Position numbers and translations under genes: made by a program
Source of the DNA: Nocardia colli
GTDB taxonomy: Bacteria; Actinomycetota; Actinomycetes; Mycobacteriales; Mycobacteriaceae
Length of the DNA stretch: 64,000 nucleotides
Reading direction: 5' to 3'
Assembly (NCBI RefSeq): GCF_008704205.1
Contig: NZ_VXLC01000030.1
Span: 1-64,000 of the forward strand
The notes under the pieces: generated by a model
Seen by the model: the letters and a program-made list of their open reading frames with translations, nothing else
Database searches by the model: none
Told to the model about the DNA's origin: nothing
Shown: in pieces, positions 8,845 through 17,211 of the stretch
Layout of the letters: each line of letters opens with the position of its first letter
Position numbering within the stretch: the first letter of the stretch is position 1

Positions 8845-9224
8845 ACGAGCGCGTACAGCACGGTGCTCAGGTCCGGCGCGAGGTCCTCGGCGACGCGCAC
8901 GTCGACCGCGCCGAAGCCAAGACCACCGAATTCACCCGTCCCTTCCAGGAATACATCACCGAGGCGGTCTGGGGATCCATCTGGACCCGCCCCGGCCTGG
9001 ACCGGCGTACTCGAAGCTGCATCACCCTCGCGGTGCTCACCGCCCTCGGCCGGCCCGAGGAGATCGCGATGCACGTGCGCGCCGCGATCGGCAACGGCGT
9101 GACCGCCGAGGAGATCGCCGAAGTCCTGCTGCACACCGGCGCTTACGCCGGTGTGCCGGCCGCGAACGCCGCCTTCGCCATCGGACAGCGGGTACTCGAC
9201 GAACTCGACAGCCAGGAGGGCTAA
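8841..9224 (+). CDS. pcaC: 4-carboxymuconolactone decarboxylase
   Basis: 127-residue CMD-family protein that decarboxylates 4-carboxymuconolactone to the enol-lactone substrate of PcaD. It has the family segments DRRTRSCITLAVL, the His-containing EIAMHVRAA, and EIAEVLLHTGAYAG. GTG 8841 is preceded by AAGGAG at good spacing. It is the last gene of the operon. Its stop overlaps the convergent dehydrogenase gene by 4 nt, leaving no room for a terminator. Confidence 0.93.
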   Translation: MNERVQHGAQVRREVLGDAHVDRAEAKTTEFTRPFQEYITEAVWGSIWTRPGLDRRTRSCITLAVLTALGRPEEIAMHVRAAIGNGVTAEEIAEVLLHTGAYAGVPAANAAFAIGQRVLDELDSQEG

Positions 9225-10669
9225 GGCAGGGCGATGTATTTGGTCTCGAGGTACTCCTCGATACCCTCGGTGCCCGCCTCGCGACCGAGGCCGGATTCCT
9301 TGACGCCGCCGAAAGGGGCGGCGACGTCGGAGATCACGCCGCGGTTCACCCCGACCATGCCGGTCTCGAGGGCCTCGGCGACGCGCAGGGCGCGATCGAG
9401 GTCCTTGGTGTAAATGTATGCGGCGAGCCCGAACTCGGTGTTGTTGGCGGCGATGATCCCCTCCGTCTCGCCGTCGAAGCCGGTGATCGCGGCGACCGGG
9501 CCGAACACCTCCGCACGCAGGATGCGCGCGTCGGCAGGCACGTCCGCCAGGACCGTCGGTTCGTAGAAATAGCCTTCGCCCGCCACGCTCGCGCCGCCGG
9601 TGGTGACCCGCGCACCCTTCTCCTTCGCGTCACGCACCAACTCGGCGACCGTGCTGCGTTGTTTCTCGCTGATCAGCGGCCCGACCTGCACCCCGTCGAG
9701 GTGCCCGGGACCGATCGTCAACGCACTCATCCGATCGGTCAGTTCGGCGGTGAACTCCGCGAGGATCGCATTGTCGACGTGGAATCGGTTCGCCGCGGTA
9801 CAGGCCTCGCCGGTGTTGCGCATCTTCGCCGCCATCGCGCCGTCGACCGCGGCGTCGAGGTCGGCATCGGCGAACACCACGAACGGTGCGTTGCCGCCGA
9901 GCTCCATCGAGGCGCGCAGCACGCGCGTAGCCGATTGGGCGAGAAGGATTTTGCCGACACCGGTCGATCCGGTGAAGGTGATCTTGCGCAGCCGGTCATC
10001 GGCGAACATCGGATCGGTGAGCGACGCGGCGTCGGCGGTCGGCAGGATCGACAGCACGCCCGGCGGCAGCCCGGCGTCGGCGAAGACCTGACCGAGCAGC
10101 AGCATGGTCAGCGGCGTCTCCGCGGCGGGCTTGACCACCATCGTGCAGCCAGCCGCGAGCGCGGGGGCGATCTTGCGGGTACCCATGGCGAGCGGGAAGT
10201 TCCACGGCGTGATGGCCAGCGTCGGTCCGACAGGTTGTTTGGTGACGACGATGCGGCCGGTGCCCGACGGTGCGTGCGTGTAGCGGCCGTGCACGCGGAC
10301 CGCCTCCTCGGCGAACCAGCGCAGGAACTCCGCGCCGTAGGTGACCTCGCCGTAGCTCTCGGCCAGCGGCTTGCCCATCTCCAAGGTCATCAGCAAGGCG
10401 AACTCGTCGCGCAGCGCGATTGTCAGTTCCCAAGCGCGACGCAGGATTTCGGCGCGCTCGCGCGACGGCGTCGCGGCCCAGGAAGCTTGCGCCCCGGCGG
10501 CGGCGTCGAGTGCGCGAGCACCATCGGCCGCCGAGGCGTCGGCCACCTCGATCAGCACTTCGCCGGTCGCGGGGTTGAACACGGGGAAGGTGCGTTCCGC
10601 CGGTACCTGCTTGCCGCCGATCCACAGATCGGTGGGTACAGCGGCGAGCAGTGCGGCCATGTCAGGCAT
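9221..10669 (-). CDS. gabD: NAD(P)-dependent succinate-semialdehyde dehydrogenase family enzyme
   Basis: Aldehyde dehydrogenase of the GabD class, 482 residues (usual length). Motifs: TPWNFPLAM, GSTGVGK cofactor loop, general-base Glu in MELGGNAPF and catalytic Cys in NTGEACTAANR, where the usual Gln before Cys is Glu. It is the last gene of the five-gene ALA-synthase operon, overlapping the aminotransferase stop by 8 nt. The substrate may be succinate semialdehyde or a related 4-oxo acid such as 4,5-dioxovalerate. That is inference. Confidence 0.85.
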   Translation of the reverse strand: MPDMAALLAAVPTDLWIGGKQVPAERTFPVFNPATGEVLIEVADASAADGARALDAAAGAQASWAATPSRERAEILRRAWELTIALRDEFALLMTLEMGKPLAESYGEVTYGAEFLRWFAEEAVRVHGRYTHAPSGTGRIVVTKQPVGPTLAITPWNFPLAMGTRKIAPALAAGCTMVVKPAAETPLTMLLLGQVFADAGLPPGVLSILPTADAASLTDPMFADDRLRKITFTGSTGVGKILLAQSATRVLRASMELGGNAPFVVFADADLDAAVDGAMAAKMRNTGEACTAANRFHVDNAILAEFTAELTDRMSALTIGPGHLDGVQVGPLISEKQRSTVAELVRDAKEKGARVTTGGASVAGEGYFYEPTVLADVPADARILRAEVFGPVAAITGFDGETEGIIAANNTEFGLAAYIYTKDLDRALRVAEALETGMVGVNRGVISDVAAPFGGVKESGLGREAGTEGIEEYLETKYIALP

Positions 10670-11954
10670 TCTCGGCTCCGATTCCGGAAATCGTGGTCAG
10701 CGTCTTGTCGAGTCGATCGGCCAGCTCGGCGATGACCTCCGGCGTGCTGTTCAGCGGGGGAGCCACCAGCACCGAATTGGTCGTCTTGCCGATACCCGCC
10801 GTGCAGAGCACGAGCCCGTTCGCCTTGGCGGCGGCAATGATTCGCTTGTTGGTATCCGCCGGCTGATCGGGCTGGAGGTGCAACGCCCGCATCAGCCCGA
10901 TACCGGACTGGTCCGACAGGAGTGCCGGATAGCGGCCGCACAGGGCGGTCAACGCCTCGGCCAGCAGCCCACCCGTCACGGCCGCATTGCTCAGCAGCCC
11001 TTCGTCTTCGATGACACTCAGCACCGCGTTCGCCGCGGCACAGGCGAGCGGATTCGCGGACATGGTGTGCCCCAGCGCGATCGGCCCGAGCGGCTCCGCG
11101 ATCGCGGCGGTAATGGTCTCGGAGATCAGGGTGACCGCCAGACTCGTGTAGCCGCCGGTGACGCCTTTGCCCGAGGTCAGAATGTCGGGAGCGATGCCGG
11201 AATGGTCACAGGCCCACCACTTTCCGGTGCGCCCGAACCCGGACATGACCTCATCGGCGATCAGCACGATCCCGTTGTCCCTCGTCTCCCGGCGCAGCCA
11301 CTGCATCGTGTCGATATCGATCGGCGAAGCACCCGACGACGCTCCGCCGAGCGGTTCGATGACGATCGCGGCGACCTTGGACGTTCCGGCCGCGAGCAAC
11401 GCCTGCGCCCATTCCTCGTGCGTAGCTCGCCGCCGACCGGGCTTGGGCCGCACCAGAACTCGGTTGGCGCTCGGCCCGAGCAGCGGCTCCACCGAGGGAT
11501 CACGCTTGTTGGGACTACCGGTGATGGACAGCGCCGCCGCCGTCATCCCGTGATAGCTGGGCTCTTCGGACAGGATGACCGTGCGCTGCGGCTTGCCGCG
11601 CCGATGCTGGTAGGCGAAGGCCAGTCGCAGCGCGCATTCGTTCGCCTCGGAGCCGGAGTTGCTGTACTCGACCGCCGCGGTCTTGGCCGGCGCGATCGAC
11701 AGCAGCCGCCCGGTGAGCCGCAACGCCGGCTCGTTGTGGAATTGCGTGCGGTGCACGAAGGTCAGCTGCCCGAGCTGAGTTTCGATGGCCTGCAGGACCT
11801 TCGGATGCGAATGCCCGACATTGACGTTGAGCACGCCGGAAGAGCCGTCGAGATAGTCGTTTCCGTCGGCGTCGTAGATGTAGGGACCCAGCGCCCAGGC
11901 GGCGACGGGGAGGGCGGCGGTACGGCTGGGTGCGGTAGCCGGAAAGGGAATCAT
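10662..11954 (-). CDS. Class III PLP aminotransferase (BioA/omega-aminotransferase-like)
   Basis: 430-residue fold-type I aminotransferase, subgroup III. Seen: GSEANE cofactor phosphate site, HGMTAAALS, the ADEVMSGFGRTG strand with the PLP-binding Asp, and the Schiff-base Lys in SGKGVTGGY. It is sandwiched between the exporter (4-nt overlap) and the dehydrogenase (8-nt overlap). Subgroup III includes BioA and glutamate-1-semialdehyde aminomutase. An ALA or amino-ketone substrate from the neighbouring oxoamine synthase is therefore plausible, but the sequence does not show it. Confidence 0.85.
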   Translation of the reverse strand: MIPFPATAPSRTAALPVAAWALGPYIYDADGNDYLDGSSGVLNVNVGHSHPKVLQAIETQLGQLTFVHRTQFHNEPALRLTGRLLSIAPAKTAAVEYSNSGSEANECALRLAFAYQHRRGKPQRTVILSEEPSYHGMTAAALSITGSPNKRDPSVEPLLGPSANRVLVRPKPGRRRATHEEWAQALLAAGTSKVAAIVIEPLGGASSGASPIDIDTMQWLRRETRDNGIVLIADEVMSGFGRTGKWWACDHSGIAPDILTSGKGVTGGYTSLAVTLISETITAAIAEPLGPIALGHTMSANPLACAAANAVLSVIEDEGLLSNAAVTGGLLAEALTALCGRYPALLSDQSGIGLMRALHLQPDQPADTNKRIIAAAKANGLVLCTAGIGKTTNSVLVAPPLNSTPEVIAELADRLDKTLTTISGIGAENA

Positions 11955-13186
11955 GCTGGCTGACGGTCCTTTCGAATGAGCACGAGCAGCGCGGCGGCGA
12001 CCACGGTCGCGGCCAGGCCGAGGAGGCCGGTCAGGCCGGCGAAGGCGGCGCTGCCGACGGTGAGCGTGCCGAGCAGGGTGGTGCCGATCGCGATGCCCGC
12101 GTTCATCATCGAGTTGTTCCAGGCGACGACGGACGCACGCTGGCTCGGATCGGCCGAGGAGAGGTAGGCCTGCTGGCTGGAGTAGAACGCGCCGCCGAAC
12201 ACGCACCACAGGGTCAGCGCCACCAGCGCGACGATCATGTTGTCCGTGCTCAAAGCCACTGCGGCACAGGGCGCGAACGCCGCGGCGGCGACGACCGACA
12301 CCCACACGCCGCTCACCTTGCGCCGATGCAGGTGATCGAGGATGGTCCCGGTGCTCAGCGAGCCGATCAACGACCCCGCGCCCACGAGCAGTCCGACGAG
12401 ACCGAGTGTGTTGAGGCTGAAGCCGAATCGCTGCGCGAAGAGCACGCCGACGAAGGTGTAGGCACCGAGGCGTCCCGCTTGCAGGAACAGCGTCGCGATG
12501 AGTCCCAAGCTGATTCGTGGTTGCGTCCACGGTGCCAGCAGGGCGGTGAAGCCGCGGGACTTCCCGGTCGCCGGGATGTGCTCGAGCCGCAGGTACAGCA
12601 CAGCAGACACGGCCATCATCAGCACGCCGACGGCCAGGAACGGCCACCGCCAACTGGTCAGCGAGGCCAGGCCCGCGCCGAGCGGCACACCGAGCACCTG
12701 CCCGAGCGAATAGACGCTTGCGCCAAGCGAAATCACCCGGCCGCGCCGATGCTGCGGTGTCCGTTCGGCGAGATAGGCCCAGATGGCGGGCGCGGCGATC
12801 GCCGCACCGAGTCCGGTGATGCCGCGACCCGCGATCAGCATCGGCAGCGAACCCGCCGCCGCGCAGGCCAGGTTGCCGAGCATGAAGACCAGCGACCCCA
12901 GCAGGATCGACCAGCGCCGCGGATACCGGTCGGCGAGAATGCCGAACGGCGGCCCCGCGACGGCGTAGACGAGCACGTACGCGGTGACGATGGTGGCCGA
13001 GGCGGCCACCGACGCGTGCAACGACTGGGCGATACCCGGCAGCATCGGTGCGACCAAGTACATTTCGGCGCCCATGAGGAAGAACGCGGCGTACAGAAGT
13101 AGGTGCTGAGCCCACGGCGTCGGGGGCTCAGCCTCCGCCACCGGATGCAGGCTCCGGGGTGGCTTAGGCGCCGTCTCGACACTCAT
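11951..13186 (-). CDS. MFS drug/metabolite efflux transporter
   Basis: 411-residue, roughly 12-segment transporter of the AraJ/drug-efflux type. It carries the A motif GILADRYPRRW and the antiporter-like GAAIAAPAIWAYLAE and SLGQVLGVPLGAGLAS segments in TM4-5. The latter (motif C-like, Gly/Pro-rich) points to export rather than uptake. The cytosolic N-terminus (about 25 residues) is Pro-rich. It is coupled by ATGA overlaps to the ALA synthase upstream and the aminotransferase downstream, so it probably exports the pathway product. Confidence 0.82.
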   Translation of the reverse strand: MSVETAPKPPRSLHPVAEAEPPTPWAQHLLLYAAFFLMGAEMYLVAPMLPGIAQSLHASVAASATIVTAYVLVYAVAGPPFGILADRYPRRWSILLGSLVFMLGNLACAAAGSLPMLIAGRGITGLGAAIAAPAIWAYLAERTPQHRRGRVISLGASVYSLGQVLGVPLGAGLASLTSWRWPFLAVGVLMMAVSAVLYLRLEHIPATGKSRGFTALLAPWTQPRISLGLIATLFLQAGRLGAYTFVGVLFAQRFGFSLNTLGLVGLLVGAGSLIGSLSTGTILDHLHRRKVSGVWVSVVAAAAFAPCAAVALSTDNMIVALVALTLWCVFGGAFYSSQQAYLSSADPSQRASVVAWNNSMMNAGIAIGTTLLGTLTVGSAAFAGLTGLLGLAATVVAAALLVLIRKDRQPA

Positions 13187-14445
13187 ACCGAAACCTTCTC
13201 CAGCGCTTCGTGGGTGGCGATCGGGAGGACCGGACGGCGGGGCAGGTTCAGCCGCGACCAGACGGTGTCGATGATCTCGGCGAAGCGGTGCACGGCCGCG
13301 GGACTGTGGACCGGCGACGGGTTGATCCGGAGGCGCTCGGTGCCCCGCGCGACGGACGGGAAGTTGATCGGCTGGGCGTATTGCCGGTACTCCTCGAGCA
13401 GGATATCGGCCAGTTCTTTGCATTTGTACGGATCACCTACGAGCACGGGAACGATATGACTTTCGGTGGACACCAACGGGATTTCGGCGTCGGTGAGCAG
13501 GTCCTGGAGGAGCCGCGCCCGGTGGTGCAGCAGGATTCGCTCGTTGTCGGACTCGCGGAGGTGGCGCACGCTGGCCAGCGCGGCGGCCGCGAGAGCGGGC
13601 GGCATGGCGAGGGTGAAGATGAACGCCGGCGCGAAGCTGCGCACGGCGTCCAGGATCGGCGCGGGCCCGGTCAGGTAGCCGCCGAGCGTGCCGTATCCCT
13701 TCGCGAAAGTGCCCATCAGCAAGTCGACTTGGTCCGCGCAGCCCATGTGCGCGGCCATGCCGGAGCCTTCCGGGCCGTACATGCCGACCGAGTGCGCCTC
13801 GTCGACGTAGACCAGCGCGCCGTGCTTCTTGGCCACGGCACACAACTCGGGCATCGGCGCGACATCGCCGTCCATCGAGTAGATCGATTCGAAGGCAACG
13901 ATTTTCGGGCGGTCCGGGTCGGTGGCCGCGAGCAACTCGTCGAGATGGGCCGGATCGTTGTGCCGGAAGATCCGCCGCTCGGCGCGCGAGGCACGCATGC
14001 CGAGGATCATCGACGCGTGGTTCTGTTCGTCGGAGAAGAAGATGGCGCCGGGCAGTTCCTTGCCGAGCACGCCGAGCACAGCGTCGTTCACCGCGTAGCC
14101 GGTGATGAACGTCAGGCCCGCCTCCTTGCGATGTAGCTGTGCCACTTCACGTTCCAGCAGGATGTGGGTGTGGTTGTTGCCGGAGATATTGCGCGACCCA
14201 CCCGCCGCGACACCCGAGCGATTCACCGACCGGTGCATGGCCTCGACGACCGTGGGGAACTGGCCCATGCCGAGGTGATCGTTGCTGCACCACACCGTGA
14301 TCTCGCGCAGCCCGTCGCGGTGGTGATGCACCGCGTGCGGGAATCGCCCGGCCAGGCGTTCGATTTCGACGAATGTCCGGTACTGACCCGACGCTCTGAT
14401 GTCGTCGATTCTGCGCTCGAAGAAGGCCGTGTAGTCGAATGCCAT
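13183..14445 (-). CDS. hemA: 5-aminolevulinate synthase (Shemin-type)
   Basis: PLP-dependent alpha-oxoamine synthase, 420 residues, close to alphaproteobacterial HemA throughout (WCSNDHLGMGQ, FSDEQNHASMI, FESIYSMDGD). Active-site candidates: Arg23, Asp215 and His218 in YVDEAHSVGMYG, and Lys249 in GTFAKGYG. Family members condense glycine with succinyl-CoA. Two specificity threonines read Ser here: GGSRNISG (Ser84) and FPSVARG. ATG 14445 follows ACGGAGA. Actinobacteria normally make ALA from glutamyl-tRNA, so this copy is probably for a specialised product. The acyl-CoA ligase and amide synthetase that mark C5N-unit clusters are absent nearby. Confidence 0.9.
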   Translation of the reverse strand: MAFDYTAFFERRIDDIRASGQYRTFVEIERLAGRFPHAVHHHRDGLREITVWCSNDHLGMGQFPTVVEAMHRSVNRSGVAAGGSRNISGNNHTHILLEREVAQLHRKEAGLTFITGYAVNDAVLGVLGKELPGAIFFSDEQNHASMILGMRASRAERRIFRHNDPAHLDELLAATDPDRPKIVAFESIYSMDGDVAPMPELCAVAKKHGALVYVDEAHSVGMYGPEGSGMAAHMGCADQVDLLMGTFAKGYGTLGGYLTGPAPILDAVRSFAPAFIFTLAMPPALAAAALASVRHLRESDNERILLHHRARLLQDLLTDAEIPLVSTESHIVPVLVGDPYKCKELADILLEEYRQYAQPINFPSVARGTERLRINPSPVHSPAAVHRFAEIIDTVWSRLNLPRRPVLPIATHEALEKVSV

Positions 14446-14483
14446 GGGAGTCTCCGTTTTCTCGAAGTGTGTGATCTGTTCGG

Positions 14484-16202
14484 TCAGTTGAGCTTCTGGT
14501 CGATGAGGTGGTCGGTGAGGGCAGGGTTGGTATCCCAACCGGTGATGGGTGGGTAGGCGTCGGAGTCGGTGATGACGTCGAGCACGGTGGTGGCCGGATC
14601 GACGATCGCCTTCGACAGTGCTTCGCGCAGTTCCACATCGGTGTGGATGGTGTGCCCGTGCGCGCCGCAGGCGGTGGCGATCTGGGCGTGATCGACGTGC
14701 CCGAGTTCGACGGCCGAGGTGGGCCTGCCGAACTGGACGATTTCGGCGTGTTTCTGGTAGCCGAGAATGGCGTTGTTCAGCACCAGCACAACGACATCCA
14801 GGTTTTCCCGGACGGCGGTCTCGATCTCGGCCCAGCAGTGCGCGAAGCCGCCGTCGCCGACCAGGCAGATGACCGGCGCGGACGGCCGGGCCGCCTTCGC
14901 GCCGAGCGCCAGCGGCAGGCCCCAGCCGAGGCCGGCCATGCCGCGCGGCAGCAGGAAGCGCTGGCGATGGGTGGTGGCGCGGATGTAGTTGGCCACCCAG
15001 ATCGAGGAGTAACTGGCGTCCGCGACGACGATCGCGTCGTCCGGCAGCAGGGTGCTGATCTCGTCGGCCACCCGTTCCGGGCGCAGCGGCCGTGCCGTCG
15101 ACGTACGGACGGCCGCGGTGGTGGTCTCGAATTCGGCCCGTGACCTGGCGATCTGTGCGGTGATCGCGGGGCGGTCGGCGCTGCGCTTGCTCAAGTCGAG
15201 TTCGCGCAGTGCGGCCGCGAGGTCGTCGATGCCGGTCCGGACGTCACCGACCAGGCGCAGCGACGGGTAGTTGCGGCCGATCTCGGTCGGGTCGATGTCG
15301 AGATGGATGAAAGTGGCGTCCGCCGGGAACAGGCTCCAGCCGTCGGTGCCGTTCTCGTTGGTGCGCGACCCGGCGAGCAGGACCGTGTCCACCTCGCCGA
15401 TCCATTCGCGCATTCCGTGCGAAACCCCGTGCGGCCCCATGTAATTGCCGATCACGCCGATGCTCAGGTCGGCGGTGTCCGGGACGACGCCCTTGCCCAT
15501 CGGTGTGGTCGCGACCGGCAGTGACGCCAGATCGCTCAGCCGGGCCAGCGCGGCGCCCGCGTCGGAGGAGACCGCGCCGCCACCGGCGACGACGAGCGGC
15601 CGCTTGGCATTGGCCAGCAGGTCCGCCGCGGTGCGGACATTCGCCTCGGGCGGGCGGATCCGGTCGAGCGGGAACACGGTCGGGCCGAGGTGCTCGGGGG
15701 TGGGCGGGGCGGCCCGTTCGAGGACGTCCTTCGGCAGCATCAGCACCGCGGGACCGGGTCGTCCGCTGGTCGCCGCCCGGAAAGCCGCGTCGATATAGTC
15801 GTGCACCCGGTCCGGATCGTCGAGGCGATCGAACCATTTGGTGCAACCGGAAAACAGACTCTGATGATCGATCTCCTGAAACGCGTTTTTGTTGCGAATC
15901 GGGCTCGGCACGTCCTGAATGAAGGCGACCACCGGAATGGAGACCTTCGCGGCCTCGGTCAGCGGCGGCACGAGCAGCGTCGCCGCCGGGCCGTTCTGCG
16001 CGACCACGACGGAGCAATGTCCGGAGACCCGGGCGAATCCGTCGGCCATTGTGCCGCCTGCATTTTCCGTGCGGTAAACGATCTGACGGATGCCCAGATC
16101 CTCGGCCGCCAAAACCAGCAGCGACGGCAGGCTCTGCCCGAAGAATTCGGATATCTGCCTGGCCCGGAGATTCTCGGCTATGGCGGCGGCGACTGTCGGC
16201 AT
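14484..16202 (-). CDS. ThDP-dependent enzyme of the acetolactate synthase/decarboxylase family
   Basis: 572-residue three-domain thiamine-diphosphate enzyme. Glu46 in YRTENAGG is the cofactor-activating glutamate. The C-terminal GDGGFAHCW to VLNNAILG stretch is the GDG-N26-NN Mg/ThDP motif. It is not obviously a true IlvB; members of this group include decarboxylases of 2-oxo acids. It is first in the operon, 38 nt before the ALA synthase, with GAAGGTG before ATG 16202. A 2-oxoglutarate decarboxylase role (giving succinate semialdehyde for the downstream dehydrogenase) is one reading. Carboligation is another. Confidence 0.8.
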   Translation of the reverse strand: MPTVAAAIAENLRARQISEFFGQSLPSLLVLAAEDLGIRQIVYRTENAGGTMADGFARVSGHCSVVVAQNGPAATLLVPPLTEAAKVSIPVVAFIQDVPSPIRNKNAFQEIDHQSLFSGCTKWFDRLDDPDRVHDYIDAAFRAATSGRPGPAVLMLPKDVLERAAPPTPEHLGPTVFPLDRIRPPEANVRTAADLLANAKRPLVVAGGGAVSSDAGAALARLSDLASLPVATTPMGKGVVPDTADLSIGVIGNYMGPHGVSHGMREWIGEVDTVLLAGSRTNENGTDGWSLFPADATFIHLDIDPTEIGRNYPSLRLVGDVRTGIDDLAAALRELDLSKRSADRPAITAQIARSRAEFETTTAAVRTSTARPLRPERVADEISTLLPDDAIVVADASYSSIWVANYIRATTHRQRFLLPRGMAGLGWGLPLALGAKAARPSAPVICLVGDGGFAHCWAEIETAVRENLDVVVLVLNNAILGYQKHAEIVQFGRPTSAVELGHVDHAQIATACGAHGHTIHTDVELREALSKAIVDPATTVLDVITDSDAYPPITGWDTNPALTDHLIDQKLN

Positions 16203-16299
16203 CGGGACACCTTCTCGCGGTAGCGGACGTGGACTGGATCGGTAGCTACAGTCTCGGCCCACGAAGAACGCCAGGTCCAATACGTATTTACTTCCCGTT

Positions 16300-16316
16300 G
16301 ATAAGAAACTCTTATC
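16300..16316. promoter_or_regulatory. LysR-type operator
   Basis: Perfect inverted repeat GATAAGA-AAC-TCTTATC in the 130-bp divergent gap, 17 bp before the lysR GTG and about 98 bp before the ThDP gene. The inner ATAAG-N5-CTTAT fits the T-N11-A LysR box. The position suits autorepression plus activation of the five-gene operon. Confidence 0.7.
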
Positions 16317-16332
16317 TGGCTAGGCTGACCGC

Positions 16333-17211
16333 GTGGACGACCTACGTCGCGTTCGTTACTTCCTAGCAGTAGCCGAGCACCGACACTTCGGTCGCGCGGC
16401 GGAGGCGCTGCACATCACCCAGCCCGCGCTGTCACAGCAGGTCAAAGCCTTGGAGAAGGAGCTGGGCGTCGAGCTGCTCGCGCGCACCGGCCGTGGCTTC
16501 GTCATGACGCCGGCGGGTCTCGCGTTGCAGGCGGGCGCTCAGCAACTGCTCTCGGCCGCCGCTGACCTGGAGCGGACGGTCCGCGCGCGGGCCTCGGGCA
16601 CGGCCGGCGAGCTCAAGGTCGCCTTCACTCGATCGGGCTCCGACAGCGATATTTCCCAGCGCATAAGGTCCTTCCGGAAGGAATTTCCGGACATCGATGT
16701 GTCGACCATCACCGGCTGGACGTCGTGGAATCTCGACCTGCTCGAATCGGGCGAGGTCGACGTCGCATTCGTGCGCGGCAATATCGCCCATCCGCGGGTC
16801 GAGACACATCTGATCGGGCTACAGGAAGCCGCCGTGGTGGTTTCCAAAGGGCACCCGCTGGCCGAAAAAGACGCCGTCGAAATCGGCGACATCGTCGACG
16901 AGCCGATCGTGCTCTGGTCCCGGCAGACCGGACCGGACTTCTACGACGAACTGGTCAGCCATATCTGGGGTGACGGCGCGCCGAACCTGGTCGCCGAGGA
17001 ATCCGACGCCGAGCAGGTCCTCGACCTGGTGTCCAGCGGCACCGGAATCAGCGTGCTGGACCGGAAGCGCGCCACCCGCATCGCGCACGAAAACATCGTC
17101 GTCATTCCGTTCGGCACGAACCCGCCGCAAATCGCCATTCAGATCGCCTGGATGCGCGGCTCGGACGCGCCGGCGCTCGCGCACTTCCTCGAATGGTGGC
17201 GCCGCGCTTAA
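16333..17211 (+). CDS. LysR-family transcriptional regulator
   Basis: 292-residue LTTR. The N-terminal winged helix-turn-helix (residues about 1-60; HFGRAAEALHITQPALSQQVKALE) is textbook, followed by a linker helix and a periplasmic-binding-like effector domain. GTG 16333 starts the canonical MDDLRRVRYFLAVAE. It is divergent from the ThDP/ALA-synthase operon across a perfect LTTR palindrome, so it most likely controls that operon. The effector is unknown. It overlaps the convergent exported protein by 4 nt. Confidence 0.92.
   Translation: MDDLRRVRYFLAVAEHRHFGRAAEALHITQPALSQQVKALEKELGVELLARTGRGFVMTPAGLALQAGAQQLLSAAADLERTVRARASGTAGELKVAFTRSGSDSDISQRIRSFRKEFPDIDVSTITGWTSWNLDLLESGEVDVAFVRGNIAHPRVETHLIGLQEAAVVVSKGHPLAEKDAVEIGDIVDEPIVLWSRQTGPDFYDELVSHIWGDGAPNLVAEESDAEQVLDLVSSGTGISVLDRKRATRIAHENIVVIPFGTNPPQIAIQIAWMRGSDAPALAHFLEWWRRA

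Noticed and set aside
8065..9224. Frameshifted pcaL fusion gene
   Set aside because: The pcaC start has its own AAGGAG and GTG at proper spacing, and pcaD ends at a normal length, so this is a genuine split rather than a broken fusion.
13183..14445. C5N (2-amino-3-hydroxycyclopentenone) antibiotic cluster around the ALA synthase
   Set aside because: The diagnostic acyl-CoA ligase and amide synthetase are absent; neighbours point to a different pathway.
9221..16202. Taurine/sulfoacetaldehyde operon (ThDP Xsc, Tpa aminotransferase, aldehyde dehydrogenase, exporter)
   Set aside because: The superficial enzyme classes fit, but the ALA synthase has no place in that pathway and the ThDP enzyme shows no specific Xsc feature I can recognise.
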